Notes: generated by a model not told the origin, from the sequence alone. 64,000 nucleotides of DNA from Liolophura sinensis (GCF_032854445.1 NC_088295.1:30677385-30741384); one strand, 5' to 3'. Shown: positions 34,999 to 56,142, counted from the first letter of the stretch. Numbers and translations: made by a program.

Positions 34999-35964
34999 CG
35001 AAGTGCCTTAGTGTTCAAGGCTCAGGACATTTTCTCTTCTTCTCTACCTATTTACTGCAAAAGTTTCGTTAGCGCTCCCGTGTGAACGTTTCGCATTTGA
35101 TGCCTGTCTTGTAATGTATTTATATGGCTCGTATTGTCAGATCTTGTCGATGTCAACAAATGACTCCATTTGAGAAGTACTAGTATAAGAATCGTACAAC
35201 ATAAATGTATCCTAGACATGTACTACTGACGTAAGTTGCCGTTGCGTGGCAATTTGAAAGATGAATACATCCACTGTTTCCTGCTTTGGTTACGGTTCTT
35301 AGATTACTGTCCACGTCAACCATACAAGAGTAAATCGTTCCATCGCACAAAGGGCGTGTTAATTTGCTTCGAATATGTATGACTGGTGTAATGGGTATGT
35401 ATCCATGCACCCTTAAGAAAAGACGTTTGCCGAGGCGTTGGCTTAATGACATAGTCCACAGAAATACAAGTGTTGACATGTATAAGCAGGAAACGGAGCC
35501 CTACAAACTTAAATCGGCTCTTCATACCGTCTGTTAGTTTACAGCCAAGTCAAAACATTCGACTAGGTAGGAAATCGAAAGAGAAACACATTTAATATGA
35601 AAAATTCTCCGCACAGTTGCGTGATTTATGCCATGGCGCCAAGCGAAGTATTAGTGTCAACTGAGCTGAGTGATAAGAGCCGGTAATGAAATTACTGCCT
35701 CGGTAAAGAGCGACGCCATTTGTACGTGACTGTGTGGAAGGCAGCTGGGTTATAACCCATCAGCCCGTCATAGGCGTCTTTTCTTTGGTTGCACGAAGTT
35801 AAACGTCGCCTTTACCACGGCCTCGATCATATTACAACGGTGTGTGGGTAACATTCACATTATCGCAACATTTCACTGTGCTTTACCAAGCGATGTTGGT
35901 GAGAAGGCTTTTCGCTGAGAGCTATGAGAACATCAAGTAGCAAGGCTGCCGACTCAAAAAACCC

Positions 35965-36145
35965 CTTAGTTTGACATAATATTCGTGACTAAGGAAACCC
36001 TGTTTAATAAACGTTTAACTTGACACGATCATATACATTGAATTCATAACTAAGGCAACCCTGTTTAATGAGCCTTGCCTTTAGCTTGACACAAACAGGG
36101 ACATAGAATTCATAATTAAAGAAACCCTGATTAAAGCGTTGATAG
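35965..36145. repeat. About 60-bp tandem repeat, three copies
   Basis: Three imperfect units with actaaggaaaccctgtttaa and ttgacacgatcatatacatt variants. Directly followed by a second array at 36.4 kb. Confidence 0.55.
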
Positions 36146-36399
36146 AACCAACGAGACAAGACCCAATAAATGACTGCCCGAACCGAATCGAGCTTGAATT
36201 CACGATTCAAAGAGAACAGTGCACTCAGCGCACGTGGGAACATCAGAAACGCCAGTATTAATGAAATCAGAATAACCGAAATTAAAGAGATCAGAAGAAC
36301 TACAGGATTAATGGAAAGAACCATATAGGATTAATTAAAAGAACCATACATGATTAATTATGTCAAAACACCCAGGATTGATGAGAAGAGAATAAATAG

Positions 36400-36715
36400 G
36401 ATTTGTGAAGAGGAAAGCTGGCAGGATTGGATAGAAGAGAGTAGTCTGGATTAAAGTGAGAAGAGAATAGGCAGGATTACTGAGGAGAGAATAGCCATGA
36501 TTAGACAGACGAGAATAAGAGATGTGAGAAGAGAATAGGCAGGATTAGTGAGAAGAGAATAGGCAGGATTAGTGAGGAAAGAACAGGCAGGATAAGTACG
36601 AAGAGAAAAGGCAGGGCTAGTGAGAAGAGAACAGGCAGATTAAGTGAGAATGGAATAGGCAGGATTAGTGAGAACAGAATAGGCAGGATTAGTGAGAAAA
36701 GAATATACAGGATTA
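36400..36715. repeat. About 24-bp minisatellite
   Basis: About a dozen copies of gtgagaagagaataggcagg followed by atta, with small indels. The Leu/Ile/Phe-rich minus-strand frame at 36501-36860 comes from this array and is not a gene. Confidence 0.85.
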
Positions 36716-38984
36716 ATGCAGATGACAGGTATTCTGGTCCCATTAATCTTCTTTCTTTTCTCAATAATCTTTGTCCACTGTCCAATCGTGATAAATCTGC
36801 TGAACAACTGAATTTAGGTTCAGATTGTTTGTAAGCAGAAGAAGTAGCGAAGAGAGCCATACGTTAATCTAACTTTCCGTTAATACCTGAGAAGGCCGTG
36901 TTACAATTATGTCGATATCTGCATGTAGATCCATGCGCATTTACAAGGACAATTCTAGCTATTCACAGTAATTTTTTTCGTTAAAGAAATGCCCTCGTAC
37001 TCATTTCATAAGCTTACTCAAAACGGTATTATACAGAATATCGAAGACTGACAAGATAATGTGACGAATCTACTCTCTTGCACTGGATGAGCGATGAATT
37101 ATGTATCACGATCTAAGTGTCGTCATACAGGAAGGTCTATTGTCTGTTTGAAGTGGTCCAGTTTTTCAGTATGTCTGCAAGATGTTGCCTGGTCTTCGTT
37201 ACATAAGTGGTTATTGTTAAGCCTTCCTCACATACCATTAAACAATGCCTATAATCTTCATCACATTGTCGAGCCTTCCTCACATAGGTCTAGATTTATT
37301 GTCTTGTCTGCCCAACATACGTGAACCTCACTTAAGTCTAGTGAACCTGACTTAAGTCGAGATACTGACGTTTCGTGATTGACTTTCCGTAACCATAATA
37401 ATGCAAGAGCATGTTTGCTCCACGCCTGATTCTCTATATGTCTGTTGCCAAGTAATAGTATCGTGACAGTGACATAGTTAACTTTTTTGTTTAACATTTC
37501 TCCTTGAGCTGTTCATGTCTTCCCTGTTCACGTCTTCCCTGTCTAGGAACATTTACGGGCAACACATGAAAACTTTATGGGTCTTGGTTATTCCCCACTG
37601 CCATACATCATTATGATGTATGATGTGTACTTCCCTGTTCCTTGTCGATTACAGCTCAAATTTGTCGCTACTGACATAAATAAATAAACTTCCCAGTGCA
37701 ACTGGTAATATACGTGGTAACATTTAAGGTTTTGAATACACAGGCCTATCTCAAACAAGCGGAAGTCACATTGCAAATACTGTATTGTAGTAATGTTATC
37801 GGCCGGATTGACAAAGCTGTCACAAAACTACATCATGAACATTTACTATGCTGAAGAACCTCTACTATATTAGTCATGTGCTCCTTAAAACTGCTTCGTG
37901 CATCCATCTTCTTAGGGCGTGTCGCTTCCTATTTTCGATGAATCCTGTCAGATAAATTATTTAGTCGTGGCATAAAGTGCTGGAGACCTACCATCAGTGG
38001 TACTTCTGCAATGGCATTTAATCCTGACCAGATTGCAATCAGGTGTTTCATCAGGTGTTGCAGTCAAGTGTTTCAGAATCAGGTGCTGCATGAAAGACGG
38101 CGTCGTGTAACCGAAGACCAGCTGTTATTTCTCAAGAATATATCCTTCGTGAGAAATAAATTTGGTATAGCAGCCTCTTGTGCACAAAACAGGTCTTTTT
38201 TTTTACCGCGGCCTTTATTCTGGCTTACGTTACCTTTATTTACGCTGTGATATAAGCATATATTCATGTGATACCTGTGACATTTACTATGTGGGTGTTT
38301 ATATGTCTCACTGCTATTTGCCTGATGTCGAGAGCATTGCCTTTAGCAGAGCATGATGTCAGTCATATACAATTACTCAGTAGGTGTTTGAATGATACAT
38401 GACCAACAGAACCAATAAGAAGAAAGACAGCAAGTTTACACTATTCAGTGGTCTTCACTCGTGGAATCTTTCTTTAAAAAGGCCAACAGACGGCTATGTA
38501 ACATTAGTATTCCGGAATTTCTACGCACCACTTGGTCCGACAGTGGATGCACGCTTTATACATACCAGTATAGACTATGTTTACTGCTTTGTATCGTATT
38601 TTTTTTTAAATCTATTTCACTGGTCTTTTTCACTGTACTCAGAATATTTCATCTCTCTGACGACGGTCATGGTTATATTCGTCAAAGAAATCGTGAAGAG
38701 CCCCAAAACGACCGAGATACGGGACAAATGCATGCCAAAACTCTCTCCGTCTCTCAAATTAAGAGCTGGATTTGATCGAGCGATTTAAACGATCATAATC
38801 TATTAAGTCGCCTATCGGGGACAACTTATCAGGCGAGTTGGTTTAGATATTAGGAACCAACTCTGTCTAAATGGCCCAGACACCATGACCAGGGTAGAAC
38901 ACAGCTGATGATCGCATTGCTTAGAAGTTGTAAAGTTCAGTTTTGACAATTGTGATTACTTCATTTATTAAAATGATTGGTGAT

Positions 38985-39150
38985 TTACGCCGTATACTCA
39001 AGAATATTTCACTCATGCGACAGAAACTCTGCTGACAGATATTCCCACGCACGACATCACATGAAGCCACTCAGCGCTGGGCTTGAACCAACAGCTGGGA
39101 GGCTCCTGTGTGACGGAGGCGCTTTAACCAGAGTACATCCGCAAAGGAGT
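38985..39150 (-). mobile_element. SINE family A fragment, diverged
   Basis: On the minus strand the 3' end GCATGAGTGAAATATTCTTG appears near 39010 and a B-box-like TTGGTTCAAGCCC near 39090, with the usual order of family A. Confidence 0.5.
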
Positions 39151-40416
39151 GGTGTTAAATCTGTAATGCCACCATTTATATTGAAAATGATCACTCGGTT
39201 CTATAACCACATTTAATAAGTTCTAATAAGAAAATTATGATATACTGTGTACGGTATATAGCTAATTCTCTAAAAGTGTACATAGCTAAGCTGTCGTTTT
39301 CTTTTTATTTACAATCAACATTAGACAGAAAACCTACCATAGATGAGGACAGCAGAGCACCAAAGTCATGCAAGTGCATGTTTAATCTACCCAATCAGAG
39401 GTCTCCCGGAGTTTGAACTCCGAGCCGTTTAACTTGTTTTCTCGTGTAGCTTGGTGAACACCCGCCAGTCAAATAACGGTCAGGTAGGAATTTAAACGAT
39501 ATGAGTATGGGCTGTTCACATGAGCCTCACCACCACCGATAGTATGCCTAATCATGCACAGACACGAAAAGAACAAATACGGAAATACGTACAGAATGAA
39601 ATAAATGCCTCAGTAGAAAGAGATGACGGAATGAAACTGCATATCAAGGTTTAACTGATTCCAAACTATGATACACGTCATTTTCTGTCTACATCTACCA
39701 GAGCTCCGTCCTACCAACCGTTCAACACCAGTAGACCTATGCGTTTATGCCAAATACGCGCACGGGCTTGTACATGACATAACCGGCGACAGGTGTGTTG
39801 TTGGCTTTAAGCGAAATAAAAAGCTGTTTTTGAACAGGCCTACACTGTGACTCTGACATAAAAAGAAACACAAGCAGTAAAATTATATTACATAGAGCAG
39901 TGCAAGCATAGGCGTACAGATATGCATGTATATAGGTCACGCTGTCCCCTTGTAGTCATAAGTCATAAGACGCGCAGTAACCCTGTACATTAAACACCTA
40001 CCTCATATGTAGTTTGAATATTTGCGACATTCGTCCATCCGGACACGCATATAGATCAGCAGGTGCACCGCAGGTGAGCTAATTGGACTTTGCTAGGAAT
40101 GTACACACATGCGCGATTTCATAAGACTGTTGGCAATAGATCAGGTTCAACTTCCCGTGAATATGACGATCTGATTGGACCATATTAGCCTGGACTTGTT
40201 TTGCAATAGCTCAGCCTATGGAATTACTTTCACTTTCGATATTCAGCCGTTACGTGGGTCGACCAATACTCACCACAGATCACGTGCGTTGTTCGTAGTC
40301 TTGGAAGCCACGGTGATGAGGCAGTCCAAGTGATGTCCCAAAAAAGGAAACGATGTATCAACCTTTATTTCTATTAGTACCTGATACATGTGCATTCGAT
40401 TATCTAATTAAACTAT

Positions 40417-40477
40417 CGTCATATGACTGAAAAATTGCAAAGTACGACGTTAAACCCCAAGCACCCACTAACTCACT
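40417..40477 (+). mobile_element. Strongly 5'-truncated SINE with 13-bp target-site duplication
   Basis: Only the last 61 bp of the family B tail are present (cgtcatatgactgaaaaatt ... gacgttaaacccc ... cactaactcact). It is flanked by perfect 13-bp copies of ctaattaaactat at 40404-40416 and 40478-40490. Confidence 0.9.
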
Positions 40478-40527
40478 CTAATTAAACTATGTAAATGATC
40501 CCAACGGATATTTAAGAAATAATGTTC

Positions 40528-40644
40528 CTGCTATGGGTGCCTAGCGACTGATTTATAGTTAATAAGGTGGACAAGGTTATTGTTAAAATTTTAAAGGTCG
40601 TCCACCTTATTGATTACAAAACTGCCGCTAGACACCCACAGCAG
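40528..40644. mobile_element. Hairpin MITE, 45-bp arms and 27-bp loop
   Basis: The left arm 40528-40572 (ctgctatgggtgcctagcga ... aataaggtggac) and the right arm 40600-40644 (gtccaccttattgattacaa ... gacacccacagcag) are reverse complements with few mismatches. No coding capacity. Confidence 0.8.
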
Positions 40645-43600
40645 TGTAAAGGTTGCTGCAAAGCATCTTTGGAATTTCCAACCCAATTCAGGGTTAATGG
40701 TCAATGAACTGATCAATCAAATTCCTACGATGACCCACTGGCCGTTAATAAACGAAATCAACAAACAAGTTCAGTTGAAGTTCAAATATATATGGAAGGA
40801 AACATCAAATCTTCACATAAGGTGATATAAGTGCAGTTGTACCAGGAGATGAATAGCTTAGTTAACCCACAGTTGTATCCTTGTTTAAAGTGTATACATA
40901 CAATTGCATACTAATGTAATTCCATATACATGTAAATGCAATACTGCATGTACAGTATTGTATATATCCCTGGTAAAATCCAATATGGCATATACAAACT
41001 AAGCACCTTGGCTGTTGTTACCCCGAGATGTTAATGGGGAGCCAGTCTGATTCTATCTGCCAAATACACCTCTCAGTCAGTATTTATAAGCATGCCAATC
41101 AAGTCACCTGACGGCGGTCAACCAATTAACATTTGGTGCAATCGTGACAACCTTGGCAACAGAAGAGCTACTTATGTAAACAATAACAAATTCTAGGAAT
41201 ATAGAGAAGACACCGGGTGAATCTATAAAACGACCTTTTATGCAAGGATCAAAGTACCCTGATAACATAGTTTTGCACATTTTGATTACCTATACATTTC
41301 CGATCAATTACAAACACAAACACACACAAAAAACAGCTACTTTACTCATCCTGTTATCACCAAAGGCAACCAGGCCATAGTTATGGAATGGAACGCTGAA
41401 TAATTGTTTCTAATGTATTGGATCCACGGTAAGCCGCATCTTCACACGCGCATTAAATCTTCCCTAGCGTAAATCGATGTCAACCGAGTGGTCCCCATAA
41501 TCAACTAACCTGTTCTGAGTCTCGCCGAACCATAAACGATCCATGACAACAGCACAAATTCACAAAATAAATACATATTTAGACGCTGCGCCCACTGTGG
41601 CCATAAGCCGCCTGTACCCATTTTGATCATTCGAGAGAACGAACGAGGCTGAAGCGATGATCGCCATCTGGACACAGACCCCCATTACAACTTCCGTTTT
41701 TCGGAACTACGATTGTAGTTCTGTGAATTTTAGGGTATAAAGTCTTTTTTTGCTCCCAGGCGTCCATTTTTGGTGCACAGGTGCATGCTTGGTATTAAAA
41801 TGCTGGAAACTGTCTAAGCTTTGAGGAGGTATGAGCTTTATTGGTGAAAGTTTGAAATTCTGGGTGAGAGGACACAAGGTGTGAGGTAGTGATGAGGCTG
41901 CGAGTGACGTCCCCTTGGCGTTGCTAGGCACGCCTCCCAGCTGCCGGCATGGAAAGGTCCAGATTTTGACGGTCAACCTGTGTCAAGATTTTTATGGCTT
42001 CTTTCTCACAGGCTGGGCCAGGTATGCACCAAAGCTTATTGGCCACGGAATGTTTGGGACTGAGCTACAGCGCTAGACGTTAACATTGTCGCTTAGGGAA
42101 AATTAATGGGGGTCCGAGGCCATCTGACGACAGGGGAATGAACCAACCAAATGGACGACTAGACTTGTGTAGTGTTACTATAACGATTGCCATAGGTATT
42201 ATCTCCCTTTAACGACCTTATTTTTTCTGGGCACACTACTGCCTCGATCGTGATAAAATCAACGGATTTAGAAAGATCAGATTCCTTAGATTCCTGTACG
42301 TACTAAATGTGTACCAATATTACTTGATTGTAATGCTTTTAGCCTGTCCGGCCGAGATTCAATCACTTTAAACGGAGACGGCATAGTCGAAGCCAGGGGA
42401 AGTCACGTGACCACTGGGCTGTGGCTGAAACGGGAGATCTGCCAAAATAGTATTTAATTAAGTAGTAAAATCCCATGTTTTTCCGGTAATTCGGAATGAT
42501 TGTTCGTAATAATTTTTTTTTTTTTGAATCAACTAAATTCTTAAGATCTTTTTTCTGCGCTCACATGAATAGCGTGACTCGTATGTACGATTATCCGAAC
42601 GAGATGGAGGTCACAGTGGGTGTAGTGTCTGAAAATGTATTTATTTTGTGAATTTATGCGGAATCAGATTCAGTTTTTAACAGTGTTATAAGCGTAGTAC
42701 AACCCAAAAGCATGCACGATTGAAAATTGATCATCAGGAATCCACAAAACTAAATGGAGGCGTGTTTTATCACGCACACGTACAAAGTCACTGATGTAGG
42801 CCTATGTAGTTTATTCGGTACATTACAGTCACGAACAGATATTCTACAGACAGACCAATGTCAACACAACTATGTTATCAAGAGCACTACGTGTCCTGTT
42901 CTTCAAACAACATGTGTTTCTTGTATATGCAATCAACTGACATCAGAGCTAAAAAAAAACAAAAAAAAAAAAACAGAAGCCACCATGCATTACCGTGTAC
43001 CGACAAACTAACGCCTTTATTAGCTTAATTCACAGTCAGTGAAAATATGATCAGTGGGAGGTAAAACTTTTTGCACCGCGTTATTACATATGCTATTGCT
43101 ATGGTATATGTGGTGATACATATATGTATATGTGATTTTATGTCGGCCCAAAAACTCCAAGAACACAATCGGTTATGAACCGTGTGTCCTTGCTTACTAC
43201 ATTAATGGTGTTTGTAGGTCAAAGCCAGACGCTTGTGTATATGTGGCCAAGACGCGTTCAGTTCAGTTGTGTCACACTTATAAATGCGTATACAGCCCCG
43301 TGTATATCAGCTTTACAAATGGGATTATTTTGGCAATCTGATATCAGCCAACCTACTTATAAAAATCACTGCACAATGGTGAATCGTTTATTACTTCAGA
43401 ACTTCTTGTGTATGTTTACACGTTTTTTCACACCTGGACTGAGAATACAAGTTCTCTTATGCTGCTATATAGACCCACCATATAACAGTTGATAATGGAA
43501 TATATTTCGCTGATATAAGACGGTGGTCACCAGTTTGACACATGGGTAAAGAAAACTAGTACCTGGATTGAACTATAGACCTCTTACATTAAACTGACAA

Positions 43601-43787
43601 ACTTACCCACGTTATTCGCAAATCTTCACCCGCAGGGAGTGCCAAATGTGTATGTACAGTATATTTGAAGGAAAGCAGATCTCCATGTAGGTCTAAGATC
43701 CCCTTAACTGGCACATCAGCGCCCACTACTTAACGTATAGGTCCTATTGACACAAATGTCCGGGACCAGTGGAAGATTGTAATGATA

Positions 43788-43885
43788 CATAGGCCCTTTT
43801 TAGACTGTAATGATATACAGGCCCTTTTTAGACTGTAATGGTGTATAGGCCCCTTTTAGACTGTAATGGTATATAGGCCCTTTTA
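43788..43885. repeat. About 29-bp tandem repeat
   Basis: Three to four copies of ggcccttttagactgtaatg followed by gtatata. Confidence 0.8.
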
Positions 43886-44460
43886 ACTCTCCGATCCCAT
43901 GGTACTCTCCAAAAAACGCTAGATTTAACACAAAGTCTGTTGTCTGAGTCACATTTTACATAATATCCCTTTTGTCTGACACGATGTTTTATGTTATAAA
44001 TTAATAGGATATGTGTGCTATATCTGCTACCATATGTACTACAGAAAACAGTTCGGCATAACTTTGACAACCGATTTTCCGTTAAAGTTATTTTTTGGAG
44101 AGAATGCTATGTTAGAAATTTAAACACAATGCTTGTGACATGGTGGGTGGAGGTTGTACAAAGACAAGCTAAAGGATTATCCCACAATAATACCCTACTC
44201 ATGTACGTGTGGATAGCCTCACATGGCACAAGAGTACATACTCCTTACAGCGGATGCAACGCCCGATACGTTCGCTTACATCACTACCACCACTAGCAAA
44301 AGCTGTACAGAAATCTACAACAACGTCGAGGTCACTAGGACATCGGTGTTCAGGTAGGAAAACACAAAAACTCAAACTTTGTTTCCAATTGTACTTTATA
44401 CACAGGTATTCTTTTTATCTAAATGTGAACAGTATGATTCTAACCAACAGCTGAAACAAT

Positions 44461-44466
44461 TTTATT
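44461..44466 (-). terminator. Candidate polyadenylation signal AATAAA for the Olig-type gene
   Basis: First canonical AATAAA on the minus strand after the stop codon at 44918, giving a 3' UTR of about 470 nt. No other canonical signal was seen in between. Confidence 0.45.
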
Positions 44467-44917
44467 GACAAATGCTGATGACACAGAATTGGAAGCAAGG
44501 ACACCAGTGTTTTGGTGGCAGTGAGGTAAAGAGAGCGGCACATGCGTTGTAGGAATATGGCAAGAATATTGCTAGTTTTGAGTTCACAGTACCGAAGAAA
44601 TCATGTCCTATGTAAGAAAGCGAAGCTATGAGAAATACTATTGCTATCCTCATAAATACTCCTACAATATTTTGTCAGTCCCAGTGTTTCATAGTTGTAC
44701 GACCTTGCAGAGGTCACAATCAGTGATGTAAAACCATATAAAACCGTAACATGTTCAGATTTCAGCATTCATCCCAGCTGCTAACTATATTTGACGTAAT
44801 AAATAAAAGCATTAAAAAAAATGCCAAGAAATGATGTGAAATTTGTTCATTGGTAATGATTTTATATCACAGAAGTAAATACATGGCTATTCTTCCACAT
44901 ATATATTTTAATGGATG

Positions 44918-45709
44918 TCATGGATTAAGGAGTTTCTTCTCATGTCTGTGAGTTTCGAGTCTCTGGCAAGGTAACGGTGAAGATGAAATTATGGGGACCC
45001 TTGCTTGACTGTGAGGGTAACATAGATAGGGTGTGACCCGAGGTACAGTTCCTTGGAGGGGGCTAGGAAAGGTCGGTAAACTTCCATATCTGCTGAAGGG
45101 ATCCACGCGAGTGCTGAGAAGCCCAAAAGCAGAATCACTGGAAGCCCACGGGAGATAATTCAGCATTGGCGACACAGAATTGGAAGCATGGAGCCGTGTT
45201 ACTGAAGGTGGACAAAAACTCAGTTCGTCATAATCTTTTTGAGTAATACCATCTTTGTTCGCTTGGGGCTGGAGTTTTTGTAAATCACTAACAATGCGTT
45301 TAAGATCCTGAATATCCTGTGACAGGGATACGATGTAATTCCTCGCCATTTGCAGAGTGGCGATCTTGGACAGTCGTCGAGTGGACGGTCCGTTGGTAAA
45401 TGGTATCACTTCTCTCAAAGAGTCCATGGCGCTGTTAAGATCGTGCATACGTTGCCTTTCTCGTTCATTTATCTTTTCTCGCGCCACATTCTGCGAGATG
45501 TGTTCGTTGTGGTTCAGTTTAGAACACTTTGTCACCTGTTGAAATCCTACTTGGGCTTTGTCCACAACGTCGTGCTGCCTGGGTTCAGTGGTTGATGTAC
45601 AGTCGTCCTGCTCGGCGAGTGAATCTTCGCAAGCTTTTCGCTTTGGGACATTGTTGATGGCGTTTGACCTGGTCGGACACATTGCTTCAGCGAAGTTTAA
45701 ATGATCCAT
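44918..45709 (-). CDS. Olig-family bHLH transcription factor
   Basis: Nuclear DNA-binding regulator, probably of neural or glial fate by analogy with Olig proteins. Intronless, 263 residues. The bHLH spans about residues 77-140: basic region [20 protein letters not shown] with the E-R-x-R core, then [20 protein letters not shown] and an amphipathic second helix ([20 protein letters not shown]). LNxAMDxLREVxP and GPSxRxLSKIAT are typical of Olig rather than Beta3/bHLHe22, which usually has ALDELRAVIP. The C-terminal half is Pro/Ser-rich with no recognised domain. An in-frame ATG at 45808 would give 296 residues, but it lies about 17 bp from a TATA box and so probably upstream of the transcription start. 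The ATG at 45709 has A at -3 and G at +4 and is preferred. Which Olig paralogue this is cannot be decided here. Confidence 0.93.
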   Translation of the reverse strand: MDHLNFAEAMCPTRSNAINNVPKRKACEDSLAEQDDCTSTTEPRQHDVVDKAQVGFQQVTKCSKLNHNEHISQNVAREKINERERQRMHDLNSAMDSLREVIPFTNGPSTRRLSKIATLQMARNYIVSLSQDIQDLKRIVSDLQKLQPQANKDGITQKDYDELSFCPPSVTRLHASNSVSPMLNYLPWASSDSAFGLLSTRVDPFSRYGSLPTFPSPLQGTVPRVTPYLCYPHSQARVPIISSSPLPCQRLETHRHEKKLLNP

Positions 45710-45822
45710 TCTTGTTAAATTTGTAGACAAATATGCCGTCCAAATATATAACACACGTGTGACCATCCGCTCGGTGGGCTTCAACGAAAAACCCAACTGA
45801 CGCCCCATCAGTGAGAGCGAGG

Positions 45823-45828
45823 TTTATA
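45823..45828 (-). promoter_or_regulatory. TATA box of the Olig-type gene
   Basis: The minus strand reads GCATATAAACC. It lies 114 bp upstream of the preferred ATG (45709), so transcription would start near 45795-45800 and leave an 85-90 nt 5' UTR. This argues against the longer open frame starting at 45808. Confidence 0.6.
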
Positions 45829-45834
45829 TGCACA

Positions 45835-48078
45835 GACGCCCCTGGGTCGTGCACGGAAGGGGGTGAGGAAGGGCGCGTGTTAAACCCCGAGGGGTACAGA
45901 TGACTGATCAATAGGCAATCAGGACACAAGATGAAACAAGCGGCTACGAGCTACTAAAGTCAATGCTAATCATAATGAAATAAAGAAAGTCAAGGAATGC
46001 GGTTGGCAGTGCAAAACTGGACGGATGGAATGGCCTTCATTAAGCATTGTTACAGTAAGGGACAAACTGTTGGCACATCTGTTAGGAGTTAGCCCTCAAA
46101 CAGGCATCTCCGTGCTGAATAGACACCGAGTAGAGAAGGGAACAATGACATGCAATTACAAGCCACCGTTCTTATCATCGCTTTCATCCATGGAACGTAA
46201 GGTGAATACAACTTTGTGATATGCCTCACAGTAGTTTCGGGGTGAAGAACCGTTTATGCTTATGAAGATATCTGAGCAACGCACAGGATAAATAAATACC
46301 TGGCATAGCTCATAGATTCAAAATTCAGTTAGGGGTCTATTCCATTGCTTATCGTGAACATTAGTATGATTACGCACTTATTTAATTGTTCACTTCTCTA
46401 AAGAAAAAGGCTAGCTGCGGATATCCAATCCCAGTTTAAACATTTCATTTCAGGGGTAAAGACCAACAAAACTTCGTGCAGGAAGAAATCATGAAAACAT
46501 GATTACCGTTTCGCGGCTTTTTAGCGTAAGTATATGGACCCACGCAAATAGAAAACTATTTGAAAAAGCTCTAGCTTTTTACATTTAGACATTGAAAGGG
46601 ACCCAAGTTATAGGATAACGTATTTTTTTCACTCGCCGCGGTGTGATCTACACGTATACGCTTATAAATTACCAACGTCTATCTGATTTCTTACGTAATT
46701 TTTGACTTTGAACTGCAAAGCCAGATGAACTAAGTTCGGATGCTATGATCTTATTCCATCACCACGATTGGGACTATTGAAGATAATTTTGTATTTGTTA
46801 TATGTAATCTCCAAGGCAGCATGTGACGTGCAGGAAGCAATAGTGTGGACAAGAGATTTGTTAATACTGTAATGGCCCATATATACAAAACACTGATCGG
46901 AAAAACAAAGGTCGAGTGAAAAGGTGTGTCTTTTATCAGATCGAGTTAGCGACAAATCAGTTGCGACTGCTACAGGCCTGACTCTTGTAAGACTGGTAGA
47001 AAGTGCGGCCATAGGTCCTCTTGTAATTACAGGTGGAAAAAAAGAGATTCTTCCCATAGGATCTGAATTTAACCACGTTGGAAGAAAATCATCGCAAATC
47101 TATATGTTGCATTTTAGAAGTTTAGATTATATTTTAAACGCAACATTTCGCTCCATGTTTTCGTCCTCGGTCACCAGTTATTAAGGTACATCAGTGCACG
47201 TTGGTAATAAATAACTGCCCAAGAAATGTGGAGAAACATAACAAAACATCAGACATCAATCGTCCGATAACTGGGCCAAATTTAGAAATATAAAAGCAAA
47301 ACAAGCAATTCTTACTTCACAGTTGCTTTTAGTTATAGTAATCCGTCTACAAGAGTTCTTATGAAACGAATGTCTACAAGGAAGTAGGCCTAAACTATAA
47401 TATTTCAAACAGACAAATTAAGGGTCAATCTAAGCATATACAGCTGTTACAACATAGGAGTCTCAAGGGGCTTTCCCATGGGTGCATCATATTTCAGTAT
47501 CTATGACCGGCACAAATTTGACCAACAATCAATATCCCTACCATTGAAAAGGCCTTAATGCGTTTGCAAAGCATTACGCCAGTTTGTTTATTCAATCTGC
47601 ACTCGTTTTACAAGAAGAAATCCAACTAGCTTGTTTTTCAACATTAAAATCTTTACACAAACACAAAATACCAAACCCTGGGCTCTTTTCATCCAGGCAG
47701 TCTCAGTGCCAAAATTATTTCATAAAAAAAAATTCATAAAAAAAAAAAAAAGAAAAAAAAAAAAAACATCAATTTTGCAAGATTAGCTGTGTATGCACAT
47801 CGATCTGACCACAAATACAGATAATGCAGTTCGAATCTGAAATTAAATGGGCCCCAGCTGTCCGCACAAAGAAGGCAGTAGAGACGAACATGTTTTAGGA
47901 TGGATGGCCGACCTTGAAGTCTGCTGTATGGAAGAGAGACGGTTTTGATGGCTACATGAAGTAGAGCGAAGATGTGAACACTGAATGTCAATGGTAAGTA
48001 TTCCACATTCAAGTGCAAAATGCGTACAAAAACAAGTTTTGAAAAACATCGGCTAAGAGTTGGAAGTTGTTCAACACA
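45835..48078. other. Intergenic region between the Olig-type gene and TMEM50
   Basis: Upstream sequence of the Olig-type gene. No gene or transposon was recognised. An A-rich run (47727-47766) is the only notable simple sequence. Confidence 0.5.
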
Positions 48079-48084
48079 TTTATT
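48079..48084 (-). terminator. Candidate polyadenylation signal AATAAA for TMEM50
   Basis: Minus-strand AATAAA about 260 nt after the TMEM50 stop codon (48344). Further AATAAA sites exist farther left, so a longer 3' UTR is possible. Confidence 0.4.
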
Positions 48085-48343
48085 ACAACAGCGCTTCTCC
48101 AAGTGAGATATATTTAGTAATGGGATTGAAAGCTATTTTACAACCAAACATTGAGCATACAAAAGCACATAAACGTACAAAAAAGTATTCTACAAAAACA
48201 TTTAGTTCATGTTAAAACACAGGATTACATTTCCAGCATCTTTTAAATGTTATGTACATTTCAAAAATAAAATAGGGGAATAATGTACAAGGCGGGTTTC
48301 TTGAGAAGATTTTGGTTTCCTATGGCAGTCCAGGCTTTCCACA

Positions 48344-56142
<7,799 letters not shown>

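Larger units (their letters stand above)
34999..44917. other. Intergenic region between IAP-2 and the Olig-type gene
   Basis: Contains the arrays at 35.97-36.72 kb, SINE fragments at 38985-39150 and 40417-40477, a hairpin MITE at 40528-40644 and a short array at 43.8 kb. Short frames such as 38399-38788 plus and 41707-41976 minus have no recognisable domain or splice context. Otherwise I see nothing. Confidence 0.6.

Noticed and set aside
36501-36860. 119-codon Leu/Ile/Phe/Ser-rich minus-strand frame
   Set aside because: Produced by the 24-bp minisatellite; no homology or splice context.
38399-38788. 129-codon plus-strand frame with a hydrophobic stretch
   Set aside because: No domain, signal or splice support; the overlapping frame 38461-38775 is equally open.
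44918-45808. 296-residue version of the Olig-type protein
   Set aside because: Its ATG sits too close to the TATA box to be in the transcript; the 45709 start has better context.
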